NCBI RefSeq assembly: GCF_006575665.1
Contig: NZ_CP041253.1
Coordinates: forward strand, 811,501-875,500
Reading direction: 5' to 3'
Source: Echinicola soli
GTDB taxonomy: Bacteria > Bacteroidota > Bacteroidia > Cytophagales > Cyclobacteriaceae
Length of the DNA stretch: 64,000 bases
Part shown: piece after piece, positions 26,198 to 34,166 of the stretch
Layout: each line of letters opens with the position of its first letter
How positions within the stretch are numbered: position 1 is the stretch's first letter
The notes under the pieces: model-generated
Database searches by the model: none
What the model saw: only the letters and a program-made list of their open reading frames with translations
What the model was told of the DNA's origin: nothing
Translations under genes and position numbers: made by a program

Positions 26198-27715
26198 ATG
26201 AAAGGTCAATCACGCCATTTACTACTGGTGATGTTTCTAGTGGTTTTGTCCATGCATTCTACCGCTATCGCCCAGCAATACACCTACGCCCCTACCAATC
26301 CAGGATGTAATGGACAGTGGATTAACGGAGACTGTTGGGATATTACCTACCCCGACCCTTCCTGTACCGTCAGCAATTCCTACCCCCCTGGGGCAAGCAC
26401 TTGCCATACCGAAATCATTATTAATGACGACTTGTCGCGTCTCACTTCGATAAGCTTCCCCGGCAATACAGACATCTATATCAATGATGGCGCTTCGCTC
26501 ACTTTTGGCAATAACGTCACCATAGATGATGACAAAACGATGAACGTAGTTTTTGAAGAGCCCATGTCCACATTAACTATCGGTGGGAACCTAACTGTGA
26601 ATGACCAAGCTACCTTCTCCCTAACTGGAGACACCGACCGGCTACCATCAGATCCTACATCCAATTTTTCCAATATCGGCAATGTGAAGATTGATGGAAC
26701 AGGCACGATCGCCATTGATGCCAATGCCGGTATGGATATCGAAGGTAACTTGGATATCCATACGCCATCCAACAATTCTGCAGACTTTGCCTTGATTGAT
26801 GTAGATGGTATTTTCAATACCACGTCCATCATTGTTCGTGGTAACTCACACCTGGTATTTGAAGTTGCTGAAAACAGTACGGTTATCGCTTCAGAACCCG
26901 AAGGGACGCTTGAAATGAACGGCAATTCAAGTATGACATTCATCGGTGACTATAATGAACCTGGAGGCGATGAAGATGGGGATAGCATCGTAGAAGTGGG
27001 CGGCAACATCGATACCAATGGCAGCGGTGCACTGATCACCGCTGATGATGCCACTATTTACACCTGTTATGAATTCCCTTCCGGAATTTCCACCGAAGAA
27101 TTCCGCGAAGGGCAGTTTTTTGAGGGAGAATGTTCAATATTACCCGTGATCTGGCTGGATTTCTCGGCTGAATTTGATCCCACTACTGGTTATGCAAAAC
27201 TCCATTGGTCCACTGCAAAGGAATGGGAAAGCAGCCATTTTGAAATAGAGCGGGTGCATGCTTCGTTGGATTCTTTCCAGATAGTCGGACAGCTTACCGC
27301 CAAAGGATGGTCAGACCAGCCTTCCTCTTACTCTTACTACGACAAGATTGACACTTTCCTGATCGATAAGTTACATTATCGTATAAAACAGGTGGATTTC
27401 GATGAAACACACACATATACTAAAGTCATCGCACTTACTATCCCCATAAATGCTAAAAACACGTGGACCGCGTACCCTAACCCCAGCACTGGCCAGCTTT
27501 TTCTTCTACGACCAAAGCACTTTTCCGGCACCATCCAAGAAATCAGCGTTCGTCTCTATTCTCCTGCCACTTCCAATGAGATCGGCCATCTAAAACTCCC
27601 CGCCCAACAGATTATTCCAATTTATTCCTTGATGAGCAAAGCACCGCTGGGATTGTTGATTCTAGAGATCAATTGGGATGATAAAACCGAACATATCAAG
27701 ATTCTCCACCAATGA
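26198..27715 (+). CDS. Secreted protein with type IX secretion (type A) C-terminal sorting domain
   Basis: 505 residues. A Sec signal peptide spans about 1-25, with a probable cut after STAIA. The N-terminal ~300 residues form short repeated beta strands with Asn/Gly turns (LTIGGNLTVNDQATFSLTG, IDIEGN-type units), suggesting a beta-helix. The segment LPVIWLDFSAEFD...AKLHWSTAKEWESSHFEIER is the fibronectin-like module that often precedes T9SS tails. From about residue 424 (AYPNPSTGQLFLL) to the end is a type A sorting domain, which directs outer-membrane translocation and anchoring by the Por system. The function of the passenger part is not known; an adhesin-like role is plausible. Confidence 0.82.
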   Translation: MKGQSRHLLLVMFLVVLSMHSTAIAQQYTYAPTNPGCNGQWINGDCWDITYPDPSCTVSNSYPPGASTCHTEIIINDDLSRLTSISFPGNTDIYINDGASLTFGNNVTIDDDKTMNVVFEEPMSTLTIGGNLTVNDQATFSLTGDTDRLPSDPTSNFSNIGNVKIDGTGTIAIDANAGMDIEGNLDIHTPSNNSADFALIDVDGIFNTTSIIVRGNSHLVFEVAENSTVIASEPEGTLEMNGNSSMTFIGDYNEPGGDEDGDSIVEVGGNIDTNGSGALITADDATIYTCYEFPSGISTEEFREGQFFEGECSILPVIWLDFSAEFDPTTGYAKLHWSTAKEWESSHFEIERVHASLDSFQIVGQLTAKGWSDQPSSYSYYDKIDTFLIDKLHYRIKQVDFDETHTYTKVIALTIPINAKNTWTAYPNPSTGQLFLLRPKHFSGTIQEISVRLYSPATSNEIGHLKLPAQQIIPIYSLMSKAPLGLLILEINWDDKTEHIKILHQ

Positions 27716-27944
27716 ATCGAGCAAAGATGAAAAAAAATTAATCAGATCTGAGTACAAATTTGTCATGTCTCGCATCTTGCTACTACCTTGCTTTGCCCGT
27801 TTTTACTACCATAAGACACCTTCAAGTCCTACTGGTAAATACTACTGCTTTTTAGTTTAGTGTACATTAGTTTGGTTTTTCAAAAATTCATTTCCCTTGA
27901 AAAGTTGATTAACTTTAAGGATTGTAGAATGACTAAAGCAGCGC

Positions 27945-30071
27945 ATGATTACCCCAAAGGAAGTACTGAAGAATTTTTATGGATACGATAGTTTTCGCGG
28001 TCAGCAAGAGGCCATTATCCAGAGCATTTTAAAAAAACAGGATACTATTGTCCTGATGCCTACCGGTGGGGGAAAATCCGTTTGCTATCAAATCCCAGCC
28101 ATGGTCAATGAGGGCCTTACACTGGTCATCTCCCCGTTGATTGCGCTGATGAAGGACCAAGTGGACGCATTAAATGGCATTGGCATCGCCGCGGCTTACC
28201 TGAATTCTTCGCAGAGCACCAGCGAACAGCGCTTTGTATCCGAAGAGATCAAGTCGGGCAAGCTGAAACTCCTGTATGTAGCCCCAGAAAGACTCTTTGG
28301 TGGTGTTTTCCCACTGACTGAGACCCTAAAGACGACTCCTATTTCCCTGGTGGCCATTGATGAGGCACACTGTGTCTCGCAGTGGGGGCATGATTTCAGG
28401 CCTGATTACCTGATGATCGGTCGGCTGAGACAGGAGCTTCCTTCTGTACCCTTTGCTGCACTCACTGCCACCGCAGACAAACAGACCCGGGCTGACATCG
28501 CTGATAAGTTAGGGCTAAAAAATCCAAAATGGTTCATCTCCAGCTTCGACAGACCAAACATCACCTACCGCATTGTACCCAAAAGAAACTCATTTGACAA
28601 GCTTTTGGGGTTTCTGGAATACCACCACAAAAATTCCGGCATCATCTACTGCCTGTCCAGAAAAAACGTCGAGGACATGGCTGATCGGCTGCAAGCAGCG
28701 GGCCTCTCGGCCTTGCCCTACCATGCTGGCCTCGACAGACAGACCCGGGCAAAGCACCAAGAAAAATTCATCAAAGACGAAGTAAAGATCATGGTGGCCA
28801 CCATTGCCTTTGGCATGGGGATCGACAAATCCAATGTGCGGTTTGTGGTACACATGAACATGCCGCAAAACGTCGAGGGCTACTATCAGGAAACAGGGCG
28901 TGCCGGCCGGGATGGCCTTCCCAGTGATGCGCTGCTCTTTTACAGCTATGCCGATGTCATGACGCTCCAGCGCATGATCGATACGCCTGAGAACCCTGAT
29001 TACTCAGAAGTAATGCTTGCCAAGCTGGATAAGATGAAGCACTTCTGCCAGTCCACCACCTGTCGCAGGCGCTATCTGCTGGGCTATTTTGATGAAGAAG
29101 AAAAAAAAGACTGTGGCAATTGCGATCGCTGTCTGAGCAAAGGCAACAAACAAGACATGACCATGCCTTCCCAGATGTTACTGTCCGCTATCGTCCGGCT
29201 TAAAGAAAGCTATGGCCTTGGCTATTGCATACTGGTACTGCGAGGATCAAAATCTGCCAAAGTCCAAGAAGACCACAAAGCCCTATCGGTCTATGGCGTG
29301 GGCAAAGACAAATCAGAAGATTTTTGGAAAAAGCTGGGCCAGCACCTCCAACAGGAAGGGTATTTGGCAGAAGCCGGCACACAGTTTCCCACCTTAAAAC
29401 TCACTACCACCGCTTGGGAAAAATTGAAAAGCCGAGAAAAATTCCTTCTCAACATGGAAGAGGGAGCGCTAGAGCATCAAAAGAGAAGTACGCCTTATGA
29501 AGAAACACTTTTTGAGGAGCTGAAGCGTATCCGTTTTGGTCTAGCCCAGAAGGAAAACGTACCGCCTTATGTGATATTCTCTGACAATACCCTTGTGGAA
29601 ATGGCCACCTATTTACCGCAAGACCATGACAGCTTTTTGCAAATGTCCGGTGTGGGCCAGCTAAAAGCCGAAAACTATGAAAATCATTTCATTCCAGTGA
29701 TCAAGGCCTATACGGAAGAGAACCAACTCAAGCCCAGAAAAAAACTCTCTGCCAGTAAATCCTCGAAGTCCAACAGCACCGGCATCTCCAAGACAGAACT
29801 GGTGACCCTACAATACCTTAAAGATGGGTTGAACATATTTGAAATTGCCAAGGCAAGGGAAATGAGTCTTACCACCATCGAAGGGCATATTGCCAAATTG
29901 GTAAAGATGAAAAAACTGGACGCCGAGAAGTTTATGTCAAAGGACGACCTGCTGAACATCCGATTATTCTATAGAAGGCAAGAGGGTCGGTTTCTAAAAC
30001 CAATAAAAGAACATTTTGGTGACCGCTATTCATACTTCCAGATAAAAGTCGCCATTGCTGAGGAACAGTAA
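27945..30071 (+). CDS. recQ: ATP-dependent DNA helicase RecQ
   Basis: 708 residues. A 3'-5' DNA helicase for recombination and stalled forks. Walker A is MPTGGGKS (K44) and the DEAH box is at 139-142, followed by the RecQ loop CVSQWGHDFRPDY. Domain 2 has ATIAFGMGIDKSNVRFVVH and QETGRAGRDG. The zinc-binding module is CxxxxC-type with cysteines in CRRRYLLGYFDEE and CGNCDRCL. The RQC winged helix and an HRDC-like segment (about 515-590) follow, and the tail (about 605-708) is the helix-turn-helix extension common in Bacteroidota RecQ (FEIAKAREMSLTTIEGHIAKL). ATG chosen at 27945; no clear Shine-Dalgarno. It appears monocistronic. Confidence 0.95.
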   Translation: MITPKEVLKNFYGYDSFRGQQEAIIQSILKKQDTIVLMPTGGGKSVCYQIPAMVNEGLTLVISPLIALMKDQVDALNGIGIAAAYLNSSQSTSEQRFVSEEIKSGKLKLLYVAPERLFGGVFPLTETLKTTPISLVAIDEAHCVSQWGHDFRPDYLMIGRLRQELPSVPFAALTATADKQTRADIADKLGLKNPKWFISSFDRPNITYRIVPKRNSFDKLLGFLEYHHKNSGIIYCLSRKNVEDMADRLQAAGLSALPYHAGLDRQTRAKHQEKFIKDEVKIMVATIAFGMGIDKSNVRFVVHMNMPQNVEGYYQETGRAGRDGLPSDALLFYSYADVMTLQRMIDTPENPDYSEVMLAKLDKMKHFCQSTTCRRRYLLGYFDEEEKKDCGNCDRCLSKGNKQDMTMPSQMLLSAIVRLKESYGLGYCILVLRGSKSAKVQEDHKALSVYGVGKDKSEDFWKKLGQHLQQEGYLAEAGTQFPTLKLTTTAWEKLKSREKFLLNMEEGALEHQKRSTPYEETLFEELKRIRFGLAQKENVPPYVIFSDNTLVEMATYLPQDHDSFLQMSGVGQLKAENYENHFIPVIKAYTEENQLKPRKKLSASKSSKSNSTGISKTELVTLQYLKDGLNIFEIAKAREMSLTTIEGHIAKLVKMKKLDAEKFMSKDDLLNIRLFYRRQEGRFLKPIKEHFGDRYSYFQIKVAIAEEQ

Positions 30072-30251
30072 GAAATACTGGTGTAGTTAAAGCGTCACTG
30101 GCCACAAAAGTACCAGGATGAAAAGTCAAGTGAAGACCAACACCCGGATCAAGTGAAAAAATGGGGGGATTAGGGTTGGTTTCGATAGCACGCAGATGAT
30201 GCAGATTAATAAGATTTGCGCTGATTTTTTATAATAAACGCGATTTAAAAT

Positions 30252-30365
30252 ACCGTCCTTGCGAGGAAGTATAGCCTGTCCCGAGCTATCGGGAACGTGG
30301 CAATCCCGTATTAAGAAAACGAGATTGCTTCACTCCGTTGCTCTGCATTCGCAATGACGGATTTA
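30252..30365. repeat. Dispersed intergenic repeat (GCTTCACTnCGTT type)
   Basis: Contains an inverted pair around GTCCCGAGCTATCGGGAAC and the string GAGATTGCTTCACTCCGTT. Similar blocks lie at 43022-43142 and inside the element at 61080-61222. This repeat style is frequent in Bacteroidota spacers. Confidence 0.65.
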
Positions 30366-30559
30366 TACTGATTTTATAATTACACATTCCTATTGCTACA
30401 TTAAAGAGAAATATGCTTACCAAAACCACCTGGAAATCTCTCATCTTCCAGAAATATTGCTTGGTCCTCAAAATGTGCGAAAAAGGAGGCAAACGAAAAA
30501 GTTGAGGGCATGAATCCCTTTATTTTAATAGGATTTCCTTTTTGTTTTTTTGCCACAAA

Positions 30560-30697
30560 GATTCTAAGACCCAAAGCTGTTTGTTTTCCATGAAATTTGG
30601 AATCCGCCTACAAAACACTTCGTGTCTTGGCGACTTCGTGGCGACATACCAAATGAATATAAATCTTCTCCCGCCCCCAGAAATATTGCTTGATCCC
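30560..30697. repeat. 138-bp dispersed repeat, inverted copy at 49086-49222
   Basis: By eye about 85-90% identical to the reverse complement of 49086-49222. Shared blocks include CAAAGCTGTTTGTTTTCCAT, CTACAAAACACTTCGTGTCT and CGCCCCCAGAAATAT. The core ACTTCGTGTCTTGGCGACTTCGTGG has internal direct symmetry. Confidence 0.8.
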
Positions 30698-31035
30698 AAC
30701 ACCCTCCCTCACTAAATGCTCCTCCCTCCTCCAAAGACCGATAAAGGATCAAGGCGAAAACAGAGATCAACTAGAGAACAAATGATAACCACTAGGAAGA
30801 CAGGGAAGTAAATCAAGTGGAGTAAATTGATTTACTTAATCTTAAAAACTCAGCTATTAGCCGTTTCAATAACTAAATTCAAGCAATTCCCAGAAATATA
30901 GCTTGATCAAGTTTTAACACTACTCCCCACACAAAGCCCCCTTTAACCCCCATAATAACCTATCGAACAATCGGTTACATACAAAAAACCCATTTTTTAC
31001 CAACGCCCCTAAATAATAAACGAAGTGCATAAAAA

Positions 31036-31067
31036 CCAAAAAATACCCCAAACTGGGTATTTTTTGG
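31036..31067. promoter_or_regulatory. Perfect 13-bp palindrome, possible operator
   Basis: CCAAAAAATACCC (31036-31048) and GGGTATTTTTTGG (31055-31067) are an exact inverted repeat around a 6-nt centre. Its right arm ends 15 bp before a TACCTTTG -7 box (31083-31090), so it covers the -33 region of that putative promoter. It could be a dimeric regulator site or, less likely, a terminator. Confidence 0.5.
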
Positions 31068-31082
31068 GAAATCTTTATGGCC

Positions 31083-31090
31083 TACCTTTG
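31083..31090 (+). promoter_or_regulatory. Bacteroidota -7 box (TACCTTTG) for a possible small RNA
   Basis: Exact TAnnTTTG match on the plus strand. A TTTG lies 16 bp upstream, shorter than the usual ~19-21 bp. No gene follows in this direction for over 8 kb apart from minus-strand genes, so any transcript would be non-coding. Confidence 0.5.
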
Positions 31091-31096
31091 GAGTAG

Positions 31097-31187
31097 GGTG
31101 ATTAAGCAACTTTTTCCACTTTGTTTTAAGTGAATAACGAAATATCAAGAGGCCATTTTAGTTCTTACTTTTTACGGCCTCTTATTT
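31097..31187 (+). ncRNA. Candidate small RNA
   Basis: Inferred from a -7 box at 31083-31090 and a terminator-like hairpin with a T-rich tail at 31148-31184. The predicted transcript is about 90 nt, with a U-rich unstructured stretch (CAACTTTTTCCACTTTG) before the hairpin. No reading frame of note. No known RNA family is recognised. Confidence 0.35.
31148..31184 (+). terminator. Terminator hairpin of the candidate small RNA
   Basis: AAGAGGCC (31148-31155) pairs with GGCCTCTT (31177-31184), followed by ATTTTC on the plus strand. The loop is 21 nt and AT-rich. Confidence 0.55.
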
Positions 31188-31343
31188 TCAACCCACATTC
31201 CAAGACTTAGAAAAAAGTAACGTAAAATAGCTGTCTTGGGAAAGCAGCACATTCGATAAATGAAAAACCTCCCTAAGTTAGAAGGCATACCGCAGTATAT
31301 TTTCTAATGCATATTGTGGGTTTACTTTCTGTTCAATAAAAAA

Positions 31344-31360
31344 GCCGGCAAATTGCCGGC
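31344..31360 (-). terminator. Terminator of the acyl-ACP desaturase gene
   Basis: GCCGGC...GCCGGC stem (31344-31349 with 31355-31360) around AAATT, followed on the minus strand by TTTTTTATT. It is 33 bp after the desaturase stop. Confidence 0.85.
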
Positions 31361-31392
31361 CATATTTAAAATTCACTACATCTCATTTCAAC

Positions 31393-32394
31393 TTACTTTA
31401 ACCAAGCAAGGCTAATTTCATCTGGCGTTTTCAGCCTGTCAGCAAGGCGCATGTAGCGATCAGCCAATCCTGACAGGTATTCCTGCGCTTTAGCCGCTCT
31501 TCCTTCTAAGCCTGTAAGGTTTTCGATTTTCCATAATTTGACCAAATGATCAATAATTCGTGCATAATCCCATCCGGTATACACACCAATTTTTTGGGTA
31601 ATGGCCGAAAACTGATCGAAAAGTGTGGGATTTGGCCCTCCTTTGCCCATCAATACCGCAGGCATCACGATCTGCTTTCTCATCATCTTTTCGAATGCCA
31701 ACACCGCTCCATTTGGATCTATTTCAAAGATCCGCGACATAAAAGACTTATAAGCCTTTTCGTGCCTCGCTTCATCTCCAGCGATAGTTTTACATATCCT
31801 TGACAAGGAGATATCCCCCGCCTTATCTGCCAACTTTCCGGTATTCACGTGACTTACTTTGGTGGCACGCTCCTGAAAAGAAGTATAGATCATGGCCTGA
31901 TAGGGATCTTTCTCTGATTTAGGATCAAATCCATTATATATCAATCGATGGATGGTCTGTTCTACGAGCTTCATATCGGCCCTTCCTGACAAATACAAAT
32001 ACTTGTTCAGCAAATCACCATGTCGGTTTTCTTCTGCCGTCCAAGCTTTTGACCACCTTACCCATCCGCGATCCGAGAGCAGACTACCTTCCGGATTGAT
32101 CCCTTCCAGCAGGTTAAAATAAGTTTGGTAACTAGGAAGCGCTTCTTCTGTAATCATATTACCAATCAAGCTGGTAATCACCGTGTCTGGTATTTCAGCA
32201 GCTCTTTCCTGAATTTTCCTAATCTCATCAAAGGCATCGGGCTGGCTCATATCAGGCAGAAAATCTGTAGGCTGCCAGCACTCATCTGGATTGACCAACA
32301 CCGAATCCACCGTTTCACCGACAAACTTATCCAGTTGGTTGGTTACTTCGAGATTTTTCTCCAATTCATAATTAATGGGTTCCGTACCTTTCAT
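31393..32394 (-). CDS. Acyl-ACP desaturase (soluble di-iron type)
   Basis: 333 residues, stearoyl-ACP delta-9 desaturase family (PF03405). It would introduce a cis double bond into acyl chains bound to acyl carrier protein, using O2 and a di-iron centre. The four-helix ligand set is visible: E84 in TEEALP, EENRHGD at 121-127 (with H125), QER at 174-176, and DEARHEK at 207-213 (H211). The protein is soluble, without membrane helices. It is monocistronic on the minus strand with its own terminator. Together with the fatty acid hydroxylase at 16.2-16.9 kb it points to modified membrane lipids. Confidence 0.93.
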   Translation of the reverse strand: MKGTEPINYELEKNLEVTNQLDKFVGETVDSVLVNPDECWQPTDFLPDMSQPDAFDEIRKIQERAAEIPDTVITSLIGNMITEEALPSYQTYFNLLEGINPEGSLLSDRGWVRWSKAWTAEENRHGDLLNKYLYLSGRADMKLVEQTIHRLIYNGFDPKSEKDPYQAMIYTSFQERATKVSHVNTGKLADKAGDISLSRICKTIAGDEARHEKAYKSFMSRIFEIDPNGAVLAFEKMMRKQIVMPAVLMGKGGPNPTLFDQFSAITQKIGVYTGWDYARIIDHLVKLWKIENLTGLEGRAAKAQEYLSGLADRYMRLADRLKTPDEISLAWLK

Positions 32395-32653
32395 ACTAAA
32401 TTTCTTCTATTTGGGCGTTTAAAGAGTATGACCTGCTTCCTCTACGCATATTCTTTATTTACACCACCTCAGGTCTTCTTCTTTACAGTAAGTGTGGTAT
32501 TAGTGAAAACGTTTAATCAGGTCAATATGTTTTCCAAAACACCACAAGTTAGCTATTTAATAGCAAGACACATAAAAAAGAGAAAAAATTCTATCTGTAG
32601 ACAGGATAAAGAAGGTTTTTAGGTAAATAATAATAATCTATTTTCCCAAAAAA
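32395..32653. other. Spacer upstream of the acyl-ACP desaturase
   Basis: AT-rich; includes an imperfect inverted repeat around ACACCACCTCAGG / AAGTGTGGTATT (32460-32505) that may regulate the desaturase. No gene is seen. Confidence 0.4.
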
Positions 32654-32685
32654 AAAATGCTACCCACATTCGCAGGTAGCATTTT
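32654..32685 (-). terminator. Terminator of the susC-susD operon
   Basis: AAAATGCTACC (32654-32664) pairs perfectly with GGTAGCATTTT (32675-32685), with a T run following on the minus strand. It is 26 bp past the susD-like stop. Confidence 0.85.
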
Positions 32686-32710
32686 CTAACTTCTAAAGTA
32701 TATAAAGGTA

Positions 32711-34156
32711 TTAATTTACGTCCCAGAACAGTGCAGTTTCACCACTGTCACCACCAATGGCTTCAGCGGCTGCTGCCCTATTTGCTCCGTTCAATGTCTG
32801 CTCGTTGACAGGATAGATCATTCTCAATGGAATAACAAGAGCACTGGCACCGTCCACTTCAGGAGGCTGCAAATTAGGAGCGTCTAGCCTTCTCCACTCA
32901 AGCCATGCATCATAGCCTCTGTTGTATAGTGCTATCCACTTTTGCGTCCCGATCACCTGTTTCCATCCTCCTGGTGCGGTGATATAGTTCACTGAAGGCT
33001 GCGCCAGGTAGGCGGTCACATCACTTGCAGATCCACCCCAATAGGTGATCGAAGCAGTAACGGCACTGGTATAATGCTCCACTGCTGTACCGCTCACACT
33101 ATATCCTCTCTCCGCTGCTTCTGCCAAAAGGAAACTTACCTCTGCAAAATCCAACAACACTCCCTCTTGAGTAGGATCAGCAATTTTTTCACTTACAGTG
33201 GAAAAATTCGCATAGCTGTTCTCAAAACCATATCTTCCTCCAATAAATTCTCCGTCAACTTGACTAAAATACTGGATTCTCCTAGGGTCATTTCGATCGT
33301 TCATCGCATCTACAAGTGTACTTGCCGCTACGTAATCTTCCCGAGTAGAATATTGTCCTTTTACATTGGATGAAACCGGGTTATTATTTGGTTCGGCACC
33401 CATGTAAGGAAAAGCTGCATTATCGTCGTTACTTGTAAAGACATTTGCGGCAGCTTCCTCAGCTAACGTCTGGGCCTGGGCAGCATCAGAATCAGCAATG
33501 ACCAACGCCAACTTAAGCTTTAGGGAATTTCCGAATTTCACCCATTTCTCCATATCTCCATTGTAGAAGAGATCGCCGTCTTCAAAACCATCAGCATCCA
33601 CAGAAATCAGATCCAGGGACTGGTCAAGCCGCGAAAGGATATCATTATAAATGGTCTGGGCATCATCATACTTCGGCAATGTAATATCCGGATTCAACGC
33701 CTCAGTATAGGGGACATCCCCGAAGGTATTCACCAAAACAGACCATGCATACACCTCCATGATCCCAATCTGGGCCATTTGGTTATTTTTGATGTCCTCT
33801 TCAATGAAATTGTCGGCAGACAATAACCTTTTGGACTCCTTAAGGTCCATCAGTGTATTTCTGTAAAGCCTATCCCACATATTTTGGGGGATAAGCCTGG
33901 AGGTCATATTGTAGCGAGGCTCGTCCAGATATTGTGTGGAAGTCCAATGCTGCGCATAAAACCTGTAATTGTTTACGTTCACATTCGGAGTCATTAACGC
34001 ATCCGAAAGTTCCTTTACGGCATTCGTAAATAAAGTAACGGGCGGCACTTCATCTGATGCATTTTTCTGATCCACATTGTATTCATCCAAATTATTGACG
34101 CAGGATGATACCAGGATCAGAAAACAAGATAGTAATGTTATATGTATCTTTTTCAT
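32711..34156 (-). CDS. SusD/RagB-family nutrient-binding outer-membrane lipoprotein
   Basis: 481 residues. The lipoprotein signal MKKIHITLLSCFLILVSSCV has its anchored Cys at about residue 19. The body is the TPR-rich SusD fold (SusD-like_2, PF12771 style), with typical segments QHWTSTQYLDEPRYN, MEVYAWSVLVNTFGDVPYTEAL and LLAEAAERGYSVSGTAVEHY. It caps the SusC channel at the cell surface and captures the nutrient. It follows susC by 10 bp and is the last gene of the operon. The ligand is not evident. Members of this sub-family often sit in loci without glycosidases, and here a dipeptidase and a propeller lipoprotein are the nearest neighbours. Confidence 0.92.
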   Translation of the reverse strand: MKKIHITLLSCFLILVSSCVNNLDEYNVDQKNASDEVPPVTLFTNAVKELSDALMTPNVNVNNYRFYAQHWTSTQYLDEPRYNMTSRLIPQNMWDRLYRNTLMDLKESKRLLSADNFIEEDIKNNQMAQIGIMEVYAWSVLVNTFGDVPYTEALNPDITLPKYDDAQTIYNDILSRLDQSLDLISVDADGFEDGDLFYNGDMEKWVKFGNSLKLKLALVIADSDAAQAQTLAEEAAANVFTSNDDNAAFPYMGAEPNNNPVSSNVKGQYSTREDYVAASTLVDAMNDRNDPRRIQYFSQVDGEFIGGRYGFENSYANFSTVSEKIADPTQEGVLLDFAEVSFLLAEAAERGYSVSGTAVEHYTSAVTASITYWGGSASDVTAYLAQPSVNYITAPGGWKQVIGTQKWIALYNRGYDAWLEWRRLDAPNLQPPEVDGASALVIPLRMIYPVNEQTLNGANRAAAAEAIGGDSGETALFWDVN

Positions 34157-34166
34157 GTCCGTCGAT

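Larger units (their letters stand above)
30072..31035. other. Repeat-bearing spacer downstream of recQ
   Basis: No gene is seen. It holds a dispersed palindromic repeat (about 30252-30365, with TCCCGAGCTATCGGGA and CGAGATTGCTTCACTCCGTT), a 140-bp repeat whose inverted copy is at 49086-49222, and a short repeated motif CCCAGAAATATAGCTTG at 30889. Confidence 0.6.

Noticed and set aside
26476..26943. 155-codon minus-strand frame over the T9SS-exported protein gene
   Set aside because: Antisense shadow of a gene with signal peptide and sorting domain; no start signals or family pattern.
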